Assembly: GCA_964017185.1 (NCBI GenBank)
Contig: OZ024882.1
Span: 40,087,988 to 40,151,987 of the forward strand
DNA length: 64,000 nucleotides
Source: Rugalucina vietnamica
Lineage: Eukaryota > Mollusca > Bivalvia > Lucinida > Lucinidae
Direction: 5' to 3'
Shown: piece after piece, positions 9,568 through 17,853 of the stretch
How the letters are laid out: each line of letters begins with the position of its first letter
Position numbering within the stretch: the stretch's first letter is position 1
The notes under the pieces: generated by a model
The model's input: only the letters and a program-made list of their open reading frames with translations
Databases searched by the model: none
What the model was told of the DNA's origin: nothing
Position numbers and translations under genes: made by a program

Positions 9568-12500
9568 CTATAAATTAATGTTAGACGACTCCCGTGACAG
9601 AATGGTTTGGAACGCTTATTTCATTAAAGCGCTTAATCTTTCGATCATCTTACTGCTGTGTCTGGTGTAGGTTCGAACCATCCACGGAGCATATGTGAGA
9701 CAATTTAAGTTCTGCTTGCAGGTGTGCCAGGTTGTGTTTTAACCTACTGTACGACTGGAATATTATCTTAACATGAATTTTGCACTCTGGCTCTTTTATT
9801 GGAACACTGTGTACTGTTAAACGCATTTAATAGTGATAAAAAATAAGTATACTGTTTAAACTAATATCGTCCACTTTTACTGATGTATTATTTTCTAAAT
9901 TGCAGTCTGTGTTCTGCAGCCTCATTGCGAGTACACAAATTATTTTTAAGACTTTGACAACACAAAAATGTTTTTGTATTTTTTGCTTATTAGTGATTTC
10001 ACTGCATTTCACCTCTTTATACATATATGCGATTTATTTCTGGTTCCAAAATAAAGATCATGATCATACCTCCCTCTTCACATGCATCAAACAGGCTCGT
10101 ATACTTGTCTGGTGTGTCTTCCATTGCGTTTATCACATCAAATATTTGCCTGTTAGCTTTGGTTGTATTCTTTGGTATCGTCTTGTGCAGCACCTCTCTC
10201 TGTTCTGTATACAAAGATTGAATGTGCATTCAGTTCATTATATCATCTACTGCAATTTCACTTACAACGTTTTACTGTGTTGTCCAAAATGATTTGACTG
10301 TGATGTCCAAAATGATTTGGTTGGACACCAGTTTTGTCGTAACATGTCTTTTCTAGATTTCCATAATTTAATACCGAGACAGCTTATGTTCTTTATCTAA
10401 TCAGTAGTACCCATATGTGGGTACATTGTGTTATCTAAGTCTTCTATCCACAGTGCTAACTCATCTGTAGGAAATACTGATAGGTGCACAACGACGTCGC
10501 AAATATGAACTTCAAGCAATAGATGATACACAACAAAACTTACCAAAAGAAAATTTATCGAAGAAGACTATCAAGTCCGTCGGTTTAACACATTTTTCAA
10601 TATATCGTTGAAACGCCTTGAGATTTTTTCCAAGCTTGTTCTCTAAGCCTATATCAAAATAGTCGCATCGACTTTGTTTGGTGTTTGCTGGTTGGACAAC
10701 GTCACTTCCTTCACGTTGTGATACTGAAACAACTATGAATTGTTATTATGAGCATAGGAAAATAGATGGGCACAAATACTGTTATGGTAGGTAAAGTAAC
10801 TGGATTAGTCATGAAAATTCGTGGCTCTTTCGTAGACCCTTAAAAGCGTTACTACTAAACGGAACATTTAATTTCCAATTTTAAAGACAGTTGTTTAAAT
10901 CGCACACATTCAATAAAACATAATGTGCCAATACAAATACTACACTCACATACGTATGCACATGCACACTGCCGCATACATGAGGCAACATACCATATTC
11001 TTCTGCCTCAAAAGCCTTCAGTTCGTTATCAGTCCAATATGCTTCATCAAACGGTAGTTCAGTCAGACTATCAGCAAACTCGGTATGCTTGAGAAGAAGC
11101 TCATCCGCCTTTACACATCCAAAAGAAACCTAATAAAATGTACAAGTCTTGATGTTATTAATGATACTGACGATCCGCCTTTTCACATCCAAAAGAAACT
11201 TGATAAAATGTACAAGTCTTGATGTTATTAATGATACTGACGATCCGCCTTTTCACATCCAAAAGAAACCTAATAAAATGCACAAGTCTTGGTCTTATTA
11301 ATGATACTGACGATCCGCCTTTTCACGTCCAAAAGAAACCTAATAAAATGTACAAGTCTTGATCTTATTAATGATACAGACGAAGCACACACTGACTAAA
11401 AGTTTATAAAGAATAACAATTGTACATAGTGTAACTATTTGATATTGATATGATTATTGAAAATAAAATTTCGTTTCAACTAAAGAAATTTTCGTTATTT
11501 CAGTTGCGTCTTGCAGATTTATGTGTCGAAACACAGTGTACCTTATTTTCGTGATATTTACAAAACGCAAATCTCAATTCCGTTTTGATTTATAAAAGTC
11601 CTTATGTACCTGATCATAAAGTGAACGTGGTCGTTTAAATATCCCGTAGCTGGGATTACGCTTTCGTTTACGGCTTTTCAGTTTGCAGTCCACTGGTGTG
11701 ACAGATGCTTGGTTTTCAACCACGCCACGACTGGTCCTGTGATTTCTAACATTTCATGGGGTAGTATTTGTGCTAGAACATCATGGCAGTCACCTAGTGA
11801 TGACCGCAGTAAACTGTTTGTGGAGGAAATATACCCGTAGTTTATGTGCGCTGTCAAGCTGCTGTCGTGGTCTACGGACGATTGTAGGAATATGTTGGAC
11901 TGAAACAGAAGTACAGTGTCCTCATTAAAGCTTAAACTTTGGTCAGACACTCTTTCAAAAATAAAATTACATGTATTAAACATGATATCTATATTGCAAA
12001 GCCAAACACTTTAGATATTATTACTTAATAGGCGTATCATTAATCCACCTCATATTTTGAAACCCGATCAAAATAATTATTTATATGTTAATTGCGTTCA
12101 ATAATCAGTTACTGTACATCGACTGTATTGTATATATAGGTATGAATCGTCGTTGTGAATGATTCAATATTTTAAAAATGCGGCACATGTAGTTGATTGT
12201 TACATGAATATCAAAATCGGTCATCAAGGCGTATCCATTTCTTTATCAGAGCATTTTATTTTTCATGTAAAGAACAGATATCACATCTTACACAAGGTCC
12301 GCCAACTGATGCTTGAACTAACACCGAAGAGTCAGCCTGATTCTATCTATACTATTTTGACATTTTACTACAGTCCTTACCTGGATTCACATCTTTGTTC
12401 ATGAAGCGGCTGTATCATTACCTGGTTACCGCGCAGATACTAGTTTCTTATACAGAAGTAATTTAAGTAGTGACTGATTCTACAATACCGCCCATGTCGC

Positions 12501-12776
12501 CTTACGTTGTGGTTATGCTCATGTCAACATAATTTCGCATCTCTGTTCGATCCTTTGTCCTTCTGTTGTTGCTTTGATGGTCGTTGAAAAAAGGAACCGA
12601 ATTTTATTCACATTTGTCGAATTACTAAAAACTGTTTACTGGTTGAATATTATATAAATATTCCAGTACGGTTATACTTTAATATTTACAAAATATTTAA
12701 CGAGGTACAAACTTACATTAGATTCCTTCAAAAAACAGTCGCATGAATTTGTTTTGAGCATATCTATAGAATGCTC
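9329..12776 (-). CDS. tandem-CARD protein gene (six exons, 5' end uncertain)
   Basis: Exons: 12717-12776, 11610-11899, 10994-11129, 10544-10723, 10070-10204, 9329-9567 (complement). All have AG/GT borders and compatible phases except exon 11610-11899, which is off by one base. In order the product has an undistinguished Ser-rich N-terminus, a basic NLS-like stretch (KLKSRKRKRNPS), an acidic linker, a CARD across exons 4-6 (from NLKAFQRYIEKC to GGYPKVTEILLGR), and a partial second CARD (RQAISKAAKHIYQRL, VTPYLLNKGVI). CARDs mediate homotypic assembly in apoptosis and innate signalling. No kinase, caspase, NACHT or helicase part is visible. The second CARD stops before its last helices because sequence of a retroelement begins there. 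Upstream exons may lie within or beyond the transposon block at 13-17 kb. The frameshift may be an assembly error or a sign of decay. Confidence 0.7.
9598..9765 (+). repeat. SINE fragment, same family as the one at 1.65-1.85 kb
   Basis: Degenerate head with GCGCTTAATCTTTCGATC and GTGTCTGGTGTAGGTTCGAA, then GTTCTGCTTGCAGGTGTGCC, the body motif of the 1.65-kb SINE. It lies in the last intron of the CARD gene. Confidence 0.6.
10070..10204 (-). CDS. CARD-gene exon 5 (second half of CARD 1)
   Basis: Acceptor TATACAG, donor G/GTATGA, phase 1 to 1. Codes for EQREVLHKTIPKNTTKANR, QIFDVINAMEDT and PDKYTSLFDACEEG, corresponding to helices 4-6 of a CARD; joined to the next exon it reads EEGGYPKVTEILLG, a typical CARD C-terminus. 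Confidence 0.8.
10544..10723 (-). CDS. CARD-gene exon 4 (first half of CARD 1)
   Basis: Acceptor GTTTCAG, donor G/GTAAGT, phase 1 to 1. Codes for SQREGSDVVQPANTKQ, then LENKLGKNLKAFQRYIEKC and VKPTDLIVFFDKFSF, matching helices 1-3 of a CARD. Confidence 0.8.
10994..11129 (-). CDS. CARD-gene exon 3 (acidic linker)
   Basis: Acceptor TTTTATTAG, donor G/GTATGT. Codes for VSFGCVKADELLLKHTEFAD, then SLTELPFDEAYWTDNELKAF and EAEEY; phase 0 to 1. The 5' edge overlaps the first unit of a 70-bp tandem repeat that continues into the intron. Confidence 0.7.
11103..11385. repeat. 70-bp tandem repeat, four units
   Basis: Units start at about 11,103, 11,173, 11,243 and 11,313, each with ATCCGCCTTTTCACATCC, AAAAGAAACCTAATAAAATG and TTATTAATGATACTGACG. 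The first unit includes the 5' edge and splice acceptor of CARD-gene exon 3, so copies of that acceptor exist in the intron. Confidence 0.85.
11610..11899 (-). CDS. CARD-gene exon 2, with a reading-frame shift
   Basis: Acceptor CTGTTTCAG before SNIFLQSSVDHDSSLTAHIN, donor CAG/GTACAT after SYGIFKRPRSLYDQ. Length 290 is not a multiple of three although both borders are in phase 0. The first frame stays open to a stop at 11,678 and the second opens after a stop near 11,762, so the shift lies between them. The second frame carries the basic cluster KLKSRKRKRNPS. Confidence 0.55.
12717..12776 (-). CDS. CARD-gene exon 1 (first one found)
   Basis: TTTTTAG precedes and GTAAGT follows (minus strand). 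Twenty codons, EHSIDMLKTNSCDCFLKESN, in phase 0 at both ends, matching the next exon. An in-frame TAG lies just upstream, so either an earlier exon joins here or translation starts at the internal Met. Confidence 0.5.
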
Positions 12777-13033
12777 CTAAAAACATAGACGTCCATTTAA
12801 TTAGCGGTTATTTAGCAGCTGCGTTTTAGCACATGACAATATCACGTGATGAAATAAACCAATGGAATAATATCTATACGTATCAGAGCTACCAGAGAAA
12901 ATTAAGACTGTACAGTGTATACACACCATAATAAAGTTTGGATATACGATACATATGTATATAATTTCATAACCGGTACAGTGTACCTACTTTGAAACAA
13001 AGTACTGTCATACTTAAAAGAAATACTTACATG

Positions 13034-13124
<91 letters not shown>
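13034..13124. repeat. (TA)n microsatellite, about 90 bp
   Basis: Uninterrupted alternating T and A next to the 3' end of the Penelope-like element. Confidence 0.95.
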
Positions 13125-13125
<1 letters not shown>

Positions 13126-13347
13126 ATAAATAAATCAAAAGTTAGATGCACAACACAAATTTATTACTGGCTTACCGGTTTCATGTTAAAAACAATTTTC
13201 AAAGCCATTATATCTCCGTGTCAATGTTCATATTAAAGACGTTGTCAAGGTTATACGGTAACGTCGGGAAAACGTTACGTTGCGTATAATAATGGGGTGG
13301 ATAATTAAACGTAACGAACTCATAATTGGCATCTCCACTTGCGTATT

Positions 13348-13610
13348 TTATGTTGAATTTAATTCCGGTTTGTATTTTTGTATAAAGTATTTTTCTTTTT
13401 CTTTTCTTTCTATGATGCTGTCTGTTTTCATTTTGTAAAACGGAAACATAAAATATTGTGGATCATAATTAGAACATGAGGCTATGTGCTCACTTAGCGG
13501 GATCATTCGCAAGTTTTCATGTCTAATGTGCTGGTTATGAACAGTCGTTCTCTTTCTCAAATTATTCGTTTCACCTATGTAATATTTATGGCACCCCGGC
13601 ACTCTATAGT
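13348..13610 (-). pseudogene. GIY-YIG endonuclease domain of the Penelope-like element
   Basis: Frame with CHKYYIGETNNLRKRTTVHN, IRHENLRMIPLSEH and EKEKYFIQKYKPELNST, stop at 13,348. The GIY-type first strand is YYIG. Out of frame with the RT by a small indel where the sequence encodes IYTIECRG. Confidence 0.85.
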
Positions 13611-14717
13611 GTAGATGACATTTTTCACTGTGCAATCCATATCACAGTTTACTTTGAAGACATCATCATTGAAATTGCATGACGATCCTTCTATTATGTA
13701 TTTACAGAGCCCACACCTGGGCTCTTTGCATTTTTTAACTGTAGGTATTTGCCATTGTCTATTAGTGAATTTAGCTTTTGTTAGTAATATTTTTAAACTT
13801 GGTGGTTGACGTTTACTTTTTAAAAACGTTTTGTTTTTGAAAATAGATTTTAATCTGCTATCTCTTGTAAGTATTGATTTGTTGTTGCATATTTCAGGAA
13901 AAATTTCTGGATTGTGTGGATTAAATGTTGTTACATATGGTATGTCACTGGTTTCTGTATTCTTGTTATCACAGGTCCTTAAAATATCAGGCCTGTTTAT
14001 AGATTTAATTTTGGCTATACTGTCGTTAATGAGTGCCGGGGGATACTTTTGTTTTAACAGAAATTCCCTTAATTCTTCAAGCCTTTTAATCAAAGTGTTT
14101 TCTTCCGAAATTATCAGTCTTAACCTCCTAGCTAAATTGTATGGAATACTGTTTCTGGTGTGTTTTGGGTGACATGAAGTATACAAAAGATATTGTTTCG
14201 AATCTGTTGGTTTGTAATAAATGTCTGTTTCAATTTTTCCATTATTATTGATTATCAAAGTGTCTAAAAATGATATTTGCTTTCTGCTTTTAGCTATTGT
14301 GTACCTGATGCTAGGATGTAAGCTGTTCAATAAGTGATGAAATTTATCCAGATCTTTCTCTGGTTGATTTAATATTAAGAAGCAATCATCTAAGAATCTT
14401 TTGAAGTTTTCCTCTAAATATAATCTGAAATTTTGACTGAATTCAGTTTCCGACTTTTTGTACATCTTTTCTTCTAGATATGCTAAAATAAGTGTTGCAT
14501 AAGCTGGAGCAAATTTCGTCCCCATTGCTGTGCCTTTAACCTGAAGGTAATACGTGTCATTAAAACAAAAACTGTTGTTTTCTAAAATAAGCTTAATGCC
14601 ATCCAATATAAATTCTTTGCTTATTCTATTTGGCAGTTCCTTAGGGTATTTGCTTAACCAAAATTCAATGGCTTCTAAACCTAAATCATGTGGAATGTTT
14701 GAATAGAGATTTTCCAC
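13575..14717 (-). pseudogene. reverse transcriptase domain of the Penelope-like element
   Basis: A 380-codon frame that opens upstream of the Met at 14,717 (KIPENIEENSILVTFDV precedes). RT motifs: FDVENLYSNIP (motif A-like), GTAMGTKFAPA (motif B-like), FLDDCF (motif C). The conserved CHP.HT..SIPY block follows. It loses frame just before the endonuclease. Confidence 0.88.
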
Positions 14718-14894
14718 ATCAAATGTGACAAGTATACTGTTTTCTTCTATATTTTCTGGTATTTTTTGTAGAAAATCTTTTGTATTTTTTATATAACTAC
14801 TAAGTTGCTGAGTCTGTGCGTCTCACAAACAGGGCCAGCAACAATTGGTCTGAATGAAAGATTTTCTGGTGGTTTTAGTTCCACATAACGCCTA

Positions 14895-15622
14895 TATGAA
14901 CGCCTGATAGGACTGGTCAAACGATCCCTACGGAAGACTATGGGAAAACTCTGTTTAACCTATGATCAACTACTGACTGTACTGAAAGAAGTTGAAGCTG
15001 TCATAAACTCCCGTCCACTGGTATATGTAGAGGATGACATAAATTCTAGCTTGACTTAACGCCATCTCATTTTCTGACACTGAATCCTACAACAGGTATA
15101 CCAACATATGACACTGATAATGATGACCCTGATTTCAACCCAAACGAAAGTTCTACCGACAAGTTAGTGCTGAAATGGAAAAAGGGGTTGAAACATATTG
15201 AACGATTCTGGAAGATCTGGAGAGAAGACTATTTGATGAGTCTACGAGAGAGAACACAAACAAGACTGGCTGGACCTAAGAAAAGGTCACCAACTCAAGC
15301 ACAAATAGGGGATGTTGTGCTAATTAAAGACGACTTACCCAGAGGAAACTGGAGGATTGGTAAAATTACAGAACTGATAACAAGTTTCGATAAGCAGATT
15401 CGTGCTGCCAGAGTTCTGCTTGCTTCCCAGAGGACAATCAGCCGACCATTGTGCCTGTTATACCCGATCGAATGCGCGGATGGAACTAACAGAGACGATG
15501 TAACAACTGATGACAGGAACAACATTGAAGCAGCCGATAACAACGAGGACAGAAACAGAACGCGACCAACACGAGCGGCCGCACAGAGAGCGATGAAACA
15601 AATACAAAAACAGATTAACTAA
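14895..15622 (+). pseudogene. BEL/Pao retrotransposon integrase C-terminus with DUF5641-type domain
   Basis: Begins YERLIGLVKRSLRKTMGK, then LTVLKEVEAVINSRPLVY (end of the integrase core), a frameshift near 15,050, then LTPSHFLTLNPTTGIP, HIERFWKIWREDYLMSLRER, GDVVLIKDDLPRGNWRIGKI and a stop at 15,622. The INSRPL and W...Y...L..R / GD.VL...NW..G.I patterns are typical of BEL/Pao pol 3' ends. All upstream gag-pol sequence is missing, replaced by the Penelope-like element. Confidence 0.88.
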
Positions 15623-15638
15623 CCCTTTTGGCGGGGAG

Positions 15639-16165
15639 TGTCGTGGATAGTCCACGATATATGCATGTCATTTTATGGAATCAATCTTTTATTTATAGAA
15701 TATAGGTGTTTCCCATTCTATTTTTAAACTGATGTCATATGACGTCAAGGTCATGTTACGTTGACGTCATAACGTCAACGTTACTTGACGTTGACAACAA
15801 AGTAGATTGATTACATAAGTGACATTGTTAAGTGATTTTAATATAAAACTGGAATTATAATTCAACCAAACTACAAAAGGATATAAACTGGTGCTATTTA
15901 GAAGGAACTTTCAAACTATTGAGGGATCACAGATCAAGAACTGTAACTACTATCTGGAAACTACGACTTTGGACCTGTGGATTCTAATAGCTGTGGACTG
16001 TAACCTAGATAGACCAACTTCTTAGAGGAAATTACTACTAATTTGAGAACTATACTAAATATCTACAGTAACTCTTAACAGTTTTAACTTTCTATATGTG
16101 GCTAAATATTATATCAACATATTAAAATAATGACAATGAAATATATATTTATTGTGTTCGCCACA
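15639..16165 (+). repeat. BEL/Pao LTR 1 (527 bp)
   Basis: Preceded by a purine-rich GGCGGGGAG (polypurine tract). Starts TGTCGTGGATAGTCCACGAT and ends near TGTGTTCGCCACA. A primer-binding-like site follows at 16,170. From 15,783 to its end it matches LTR 2 at about 98%. Confidence 0.85.
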
Positions 16166-16368
16166 TACTTGGTCCCGCGAACCGGATAATTCGAACCACT
16201 TAACTGATATGAATAGTCGAGAATGACAGAGAACTATGGAAGAGAACAACATCGAGACATTACAAACAAGCTGTAAAGGGGCGAGAATAAAACTCCAAGA
16301 AGAACTTCTATATGGGGGAAAATGTTACTCACTGAAAGTATTATTGATAAAATTATGTTGTTGGGGAG
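16166..16368 (+). mobile_element. BEL/Pao 5' leader stub with primer-binding-like site
   Basis: TGGTCCCGCGAACCGG at 16,170-16,185 would pair with the 3' end of a tRNA (TGG complements CCA). About 185 bp of leader follows, then GTTGGGGAG (polypurine-like) directly before LTR 2. The whole coding interior between this leader and LTR 2 has been deleted. Confidence 0.7.
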
Positions 16369-17013
16369 TGTTGTGGTTTCTCCACAATATACTATAGTTC
16401 ATGGAAACATTTAGTCTATTTTTAGATTTGTCTGGATTTCCTATAATTTCTATAAATAATATAATGTCATTTGCGTCAACGTAATTTGACGTTGACGATA
16501 GAGTTAGATGACGTTGACGACAGATGGTAACTAGAGCAGGGAGTTGGACTGTTGATGCTCTCATTAAAACTACTACTTTGGAGGAGTCATCATAGTCACT
16601 ACTGCTTAAAACTACTATTTGGAGACAAGAACTTGACGTTGACAACAAAGTAGATTGATTACATAAGTGACATTGTTAAGTGATTTTAATATAAAACTGG
16701 AATTATAATTCAACCAAACTACAAAAGGATATAAACTGGGGCTATTTAGAAGGAACTTTCACACTATAGAGGGATCACAGATCAAGAACTGTAACTACTA
16801 TCTGGAAACTACTACTTTGGACCTGTGGATTCTAATAGCTGTGGACTGTAACCTAGATAGACCAACTTCTTAGAGGAAATTACTACTAATTTGAGAACTA
16901 TACTAAATATCTACAGTAACTCTTAACAGTTTTAACTTTCTATATGTGGCTAAATATTATATTAACATATTAAAATAATGACAATGAAATATATATTTAT
17001 TGTGTTCGCCACA
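16369..17013 (+). repeat. BEL/Pao LTR 2 (645 bp), mosaic
   Basis: Starts TGTTGTGGTTTCTCCACAAT, only distantly like LTR 1, and has a longer, divergent first part (16,369-16,630). From 16,631 the last 383 bp align without gaps to LTR 1 with only about five or six substitutions. It ends at TGTTCGCCACA before a (TA)n run. Confidence 0.85.
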
Positions 17014-17066
<53 letters not shown>

Positions 17067-17081
17067 AGAGAAATAAAGATG

Positions 17082-17149
<68 letters not shown>

Positions 17150-17185
17150 CATAATCATAAACCTGGGCGACAGAATAGTGGGAAA

Positions 17186-17257
<72 letters not shown>

Positions 17258-17300
17258 CATAATCATAAACCTGGGCGACAGAATAGTGGGAAACCGTTGG
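17014..17300. repeat. (TA)n arrays with a duplicated 45-bp spacer
   Basis: Three TA runs (about 17,017-17,060, 17,087-17,146 and 17,190-17,254). The last two are each followed by TTACATAATCATAAACCTGG and CGACAGAATAGTGGGAAACC, a tandem duplication of about 107 bp. Confidence 0.9.
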
Positions 17301-17667
17301 CGCGGACTAGCAGCATGTGGCCCACGAACAATGCACAGACGGATAGACTCTGACCCTGTCACACAGAACTTAAATCTAACTTAAACATGACTTTGACTAT
17401 TATTGGCCAAGTAAGTGATCGACGAAAATATTGCAGTGCTGTTTAAATTGGGTTTTTAAACTTCTGTCAAACCTCGTTGCAATGCCAAAACGATTTTGAG
17501 AAGATATTTTTGTGAATGCACCTTAGTTTATCCTTTTTTGGAATATTAATGTTATTATTACAAAGTTTGCCGTACTCTTGTCACAGTACAAACTGTGGAC
17601 CCTGGTAAATGTAACATAACATCACATAGATCCAAATGCACCACATAAACGTTTTATCAAGTTAATG
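17300..17667. other. 3' flank of the GABA-B-like gene, nothing further recognised
   Basis: Downstream of the minus-strand stop at 17,668. It should contain 3'UTR, but no clear AATAAA on the minus strand was seen before the TA arrays. Confidence 0.4.
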
Positions 17668-17853
17668 TTAGTCCGTAGTGGTGGAGGCACAAAGTTCATC
17701 AAACTGAGACGACTCGACATTCCCGCTACTACCCAGCTGTCGACTGTCCTCCGCTGCCTTAAACACGACGTATCTGTCACTAGTCTTGTAGAAGTGTATG
17801 TTGCCTGTGAACTGAAGAAGGTCGCGCTTCAGGCGGGCGATAGCAATGGTCTC
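17668..17853 (-). CDS. GABA-B-like exon 18 (C-terminus)
   Basis: Acceptor GTATTGTAG, phase 0. Codes for ETIAIARLKRDLLQFTGNIH (end of the coiled coil), then YKTSDRYVVFKAAEDSRQLG and a Ser-rich end, CASTTTD, stop. An open frame on the opposite strand over the same bases is a shadow. Confidence 0.87.
   Translation of the reverse strand, partial: ETIAIARLKRDLLQFTGNIHFYKTSDRYVVFKAAEDSRQLGSSGNVESSQFDELCASTTTD

Larger units (their letters stand above)
13135..14898 (-). mobile_element. Penelope-like retroelement, 5'-truncated and frameshifted
   Basis: Minus strand: an N-terminal piece (RPIVAGPVCETHRLSNL) near 14,795-14,880; a long RT frame with FDVENLYSNIPHDLG, GTAMGTKFAPAYATL, the catalytic-type RFLDDCFLIL and YKPTDSKQYLLYTSCHPKHT; a CxxC-type linker (EPRCGLCKYI); and a GIY-YIG endonuclease (KYYIGETNNLRKR) ending at 13,348. 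RT followed by GIY-YIG is the defining layout of Penelope-like elements. Two frame breaks are seen, near 14,800 and near 13,605, and the 5' part is missing, so it is inactive. The 3' end abuts a (TA)n array. Confidence 0.92.

Noticed and set aside
9888..9913. Small terminal exon for the CARD gene (AG at 9,914, stop at 9,888)
   Set aside because: In phase, but the acceptor is weak; the exon at 9,329-9,567 is also in phase and completes the CARD with the expected GGYPKVTEILLG end.
12490..12565. Possible extra CARD-gene exon (AACAACAG ... GTAAGG)
   Set aside because: Has acceptor and donor, but its phases do not fit between the exons at 12,717 and 11,899, whereas those two join directly in phase 0.
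17079..17384. 101-codon plus-strand frame with alternating Tyr-Ile
   Set aside because: Translation of (TA)n arrays.
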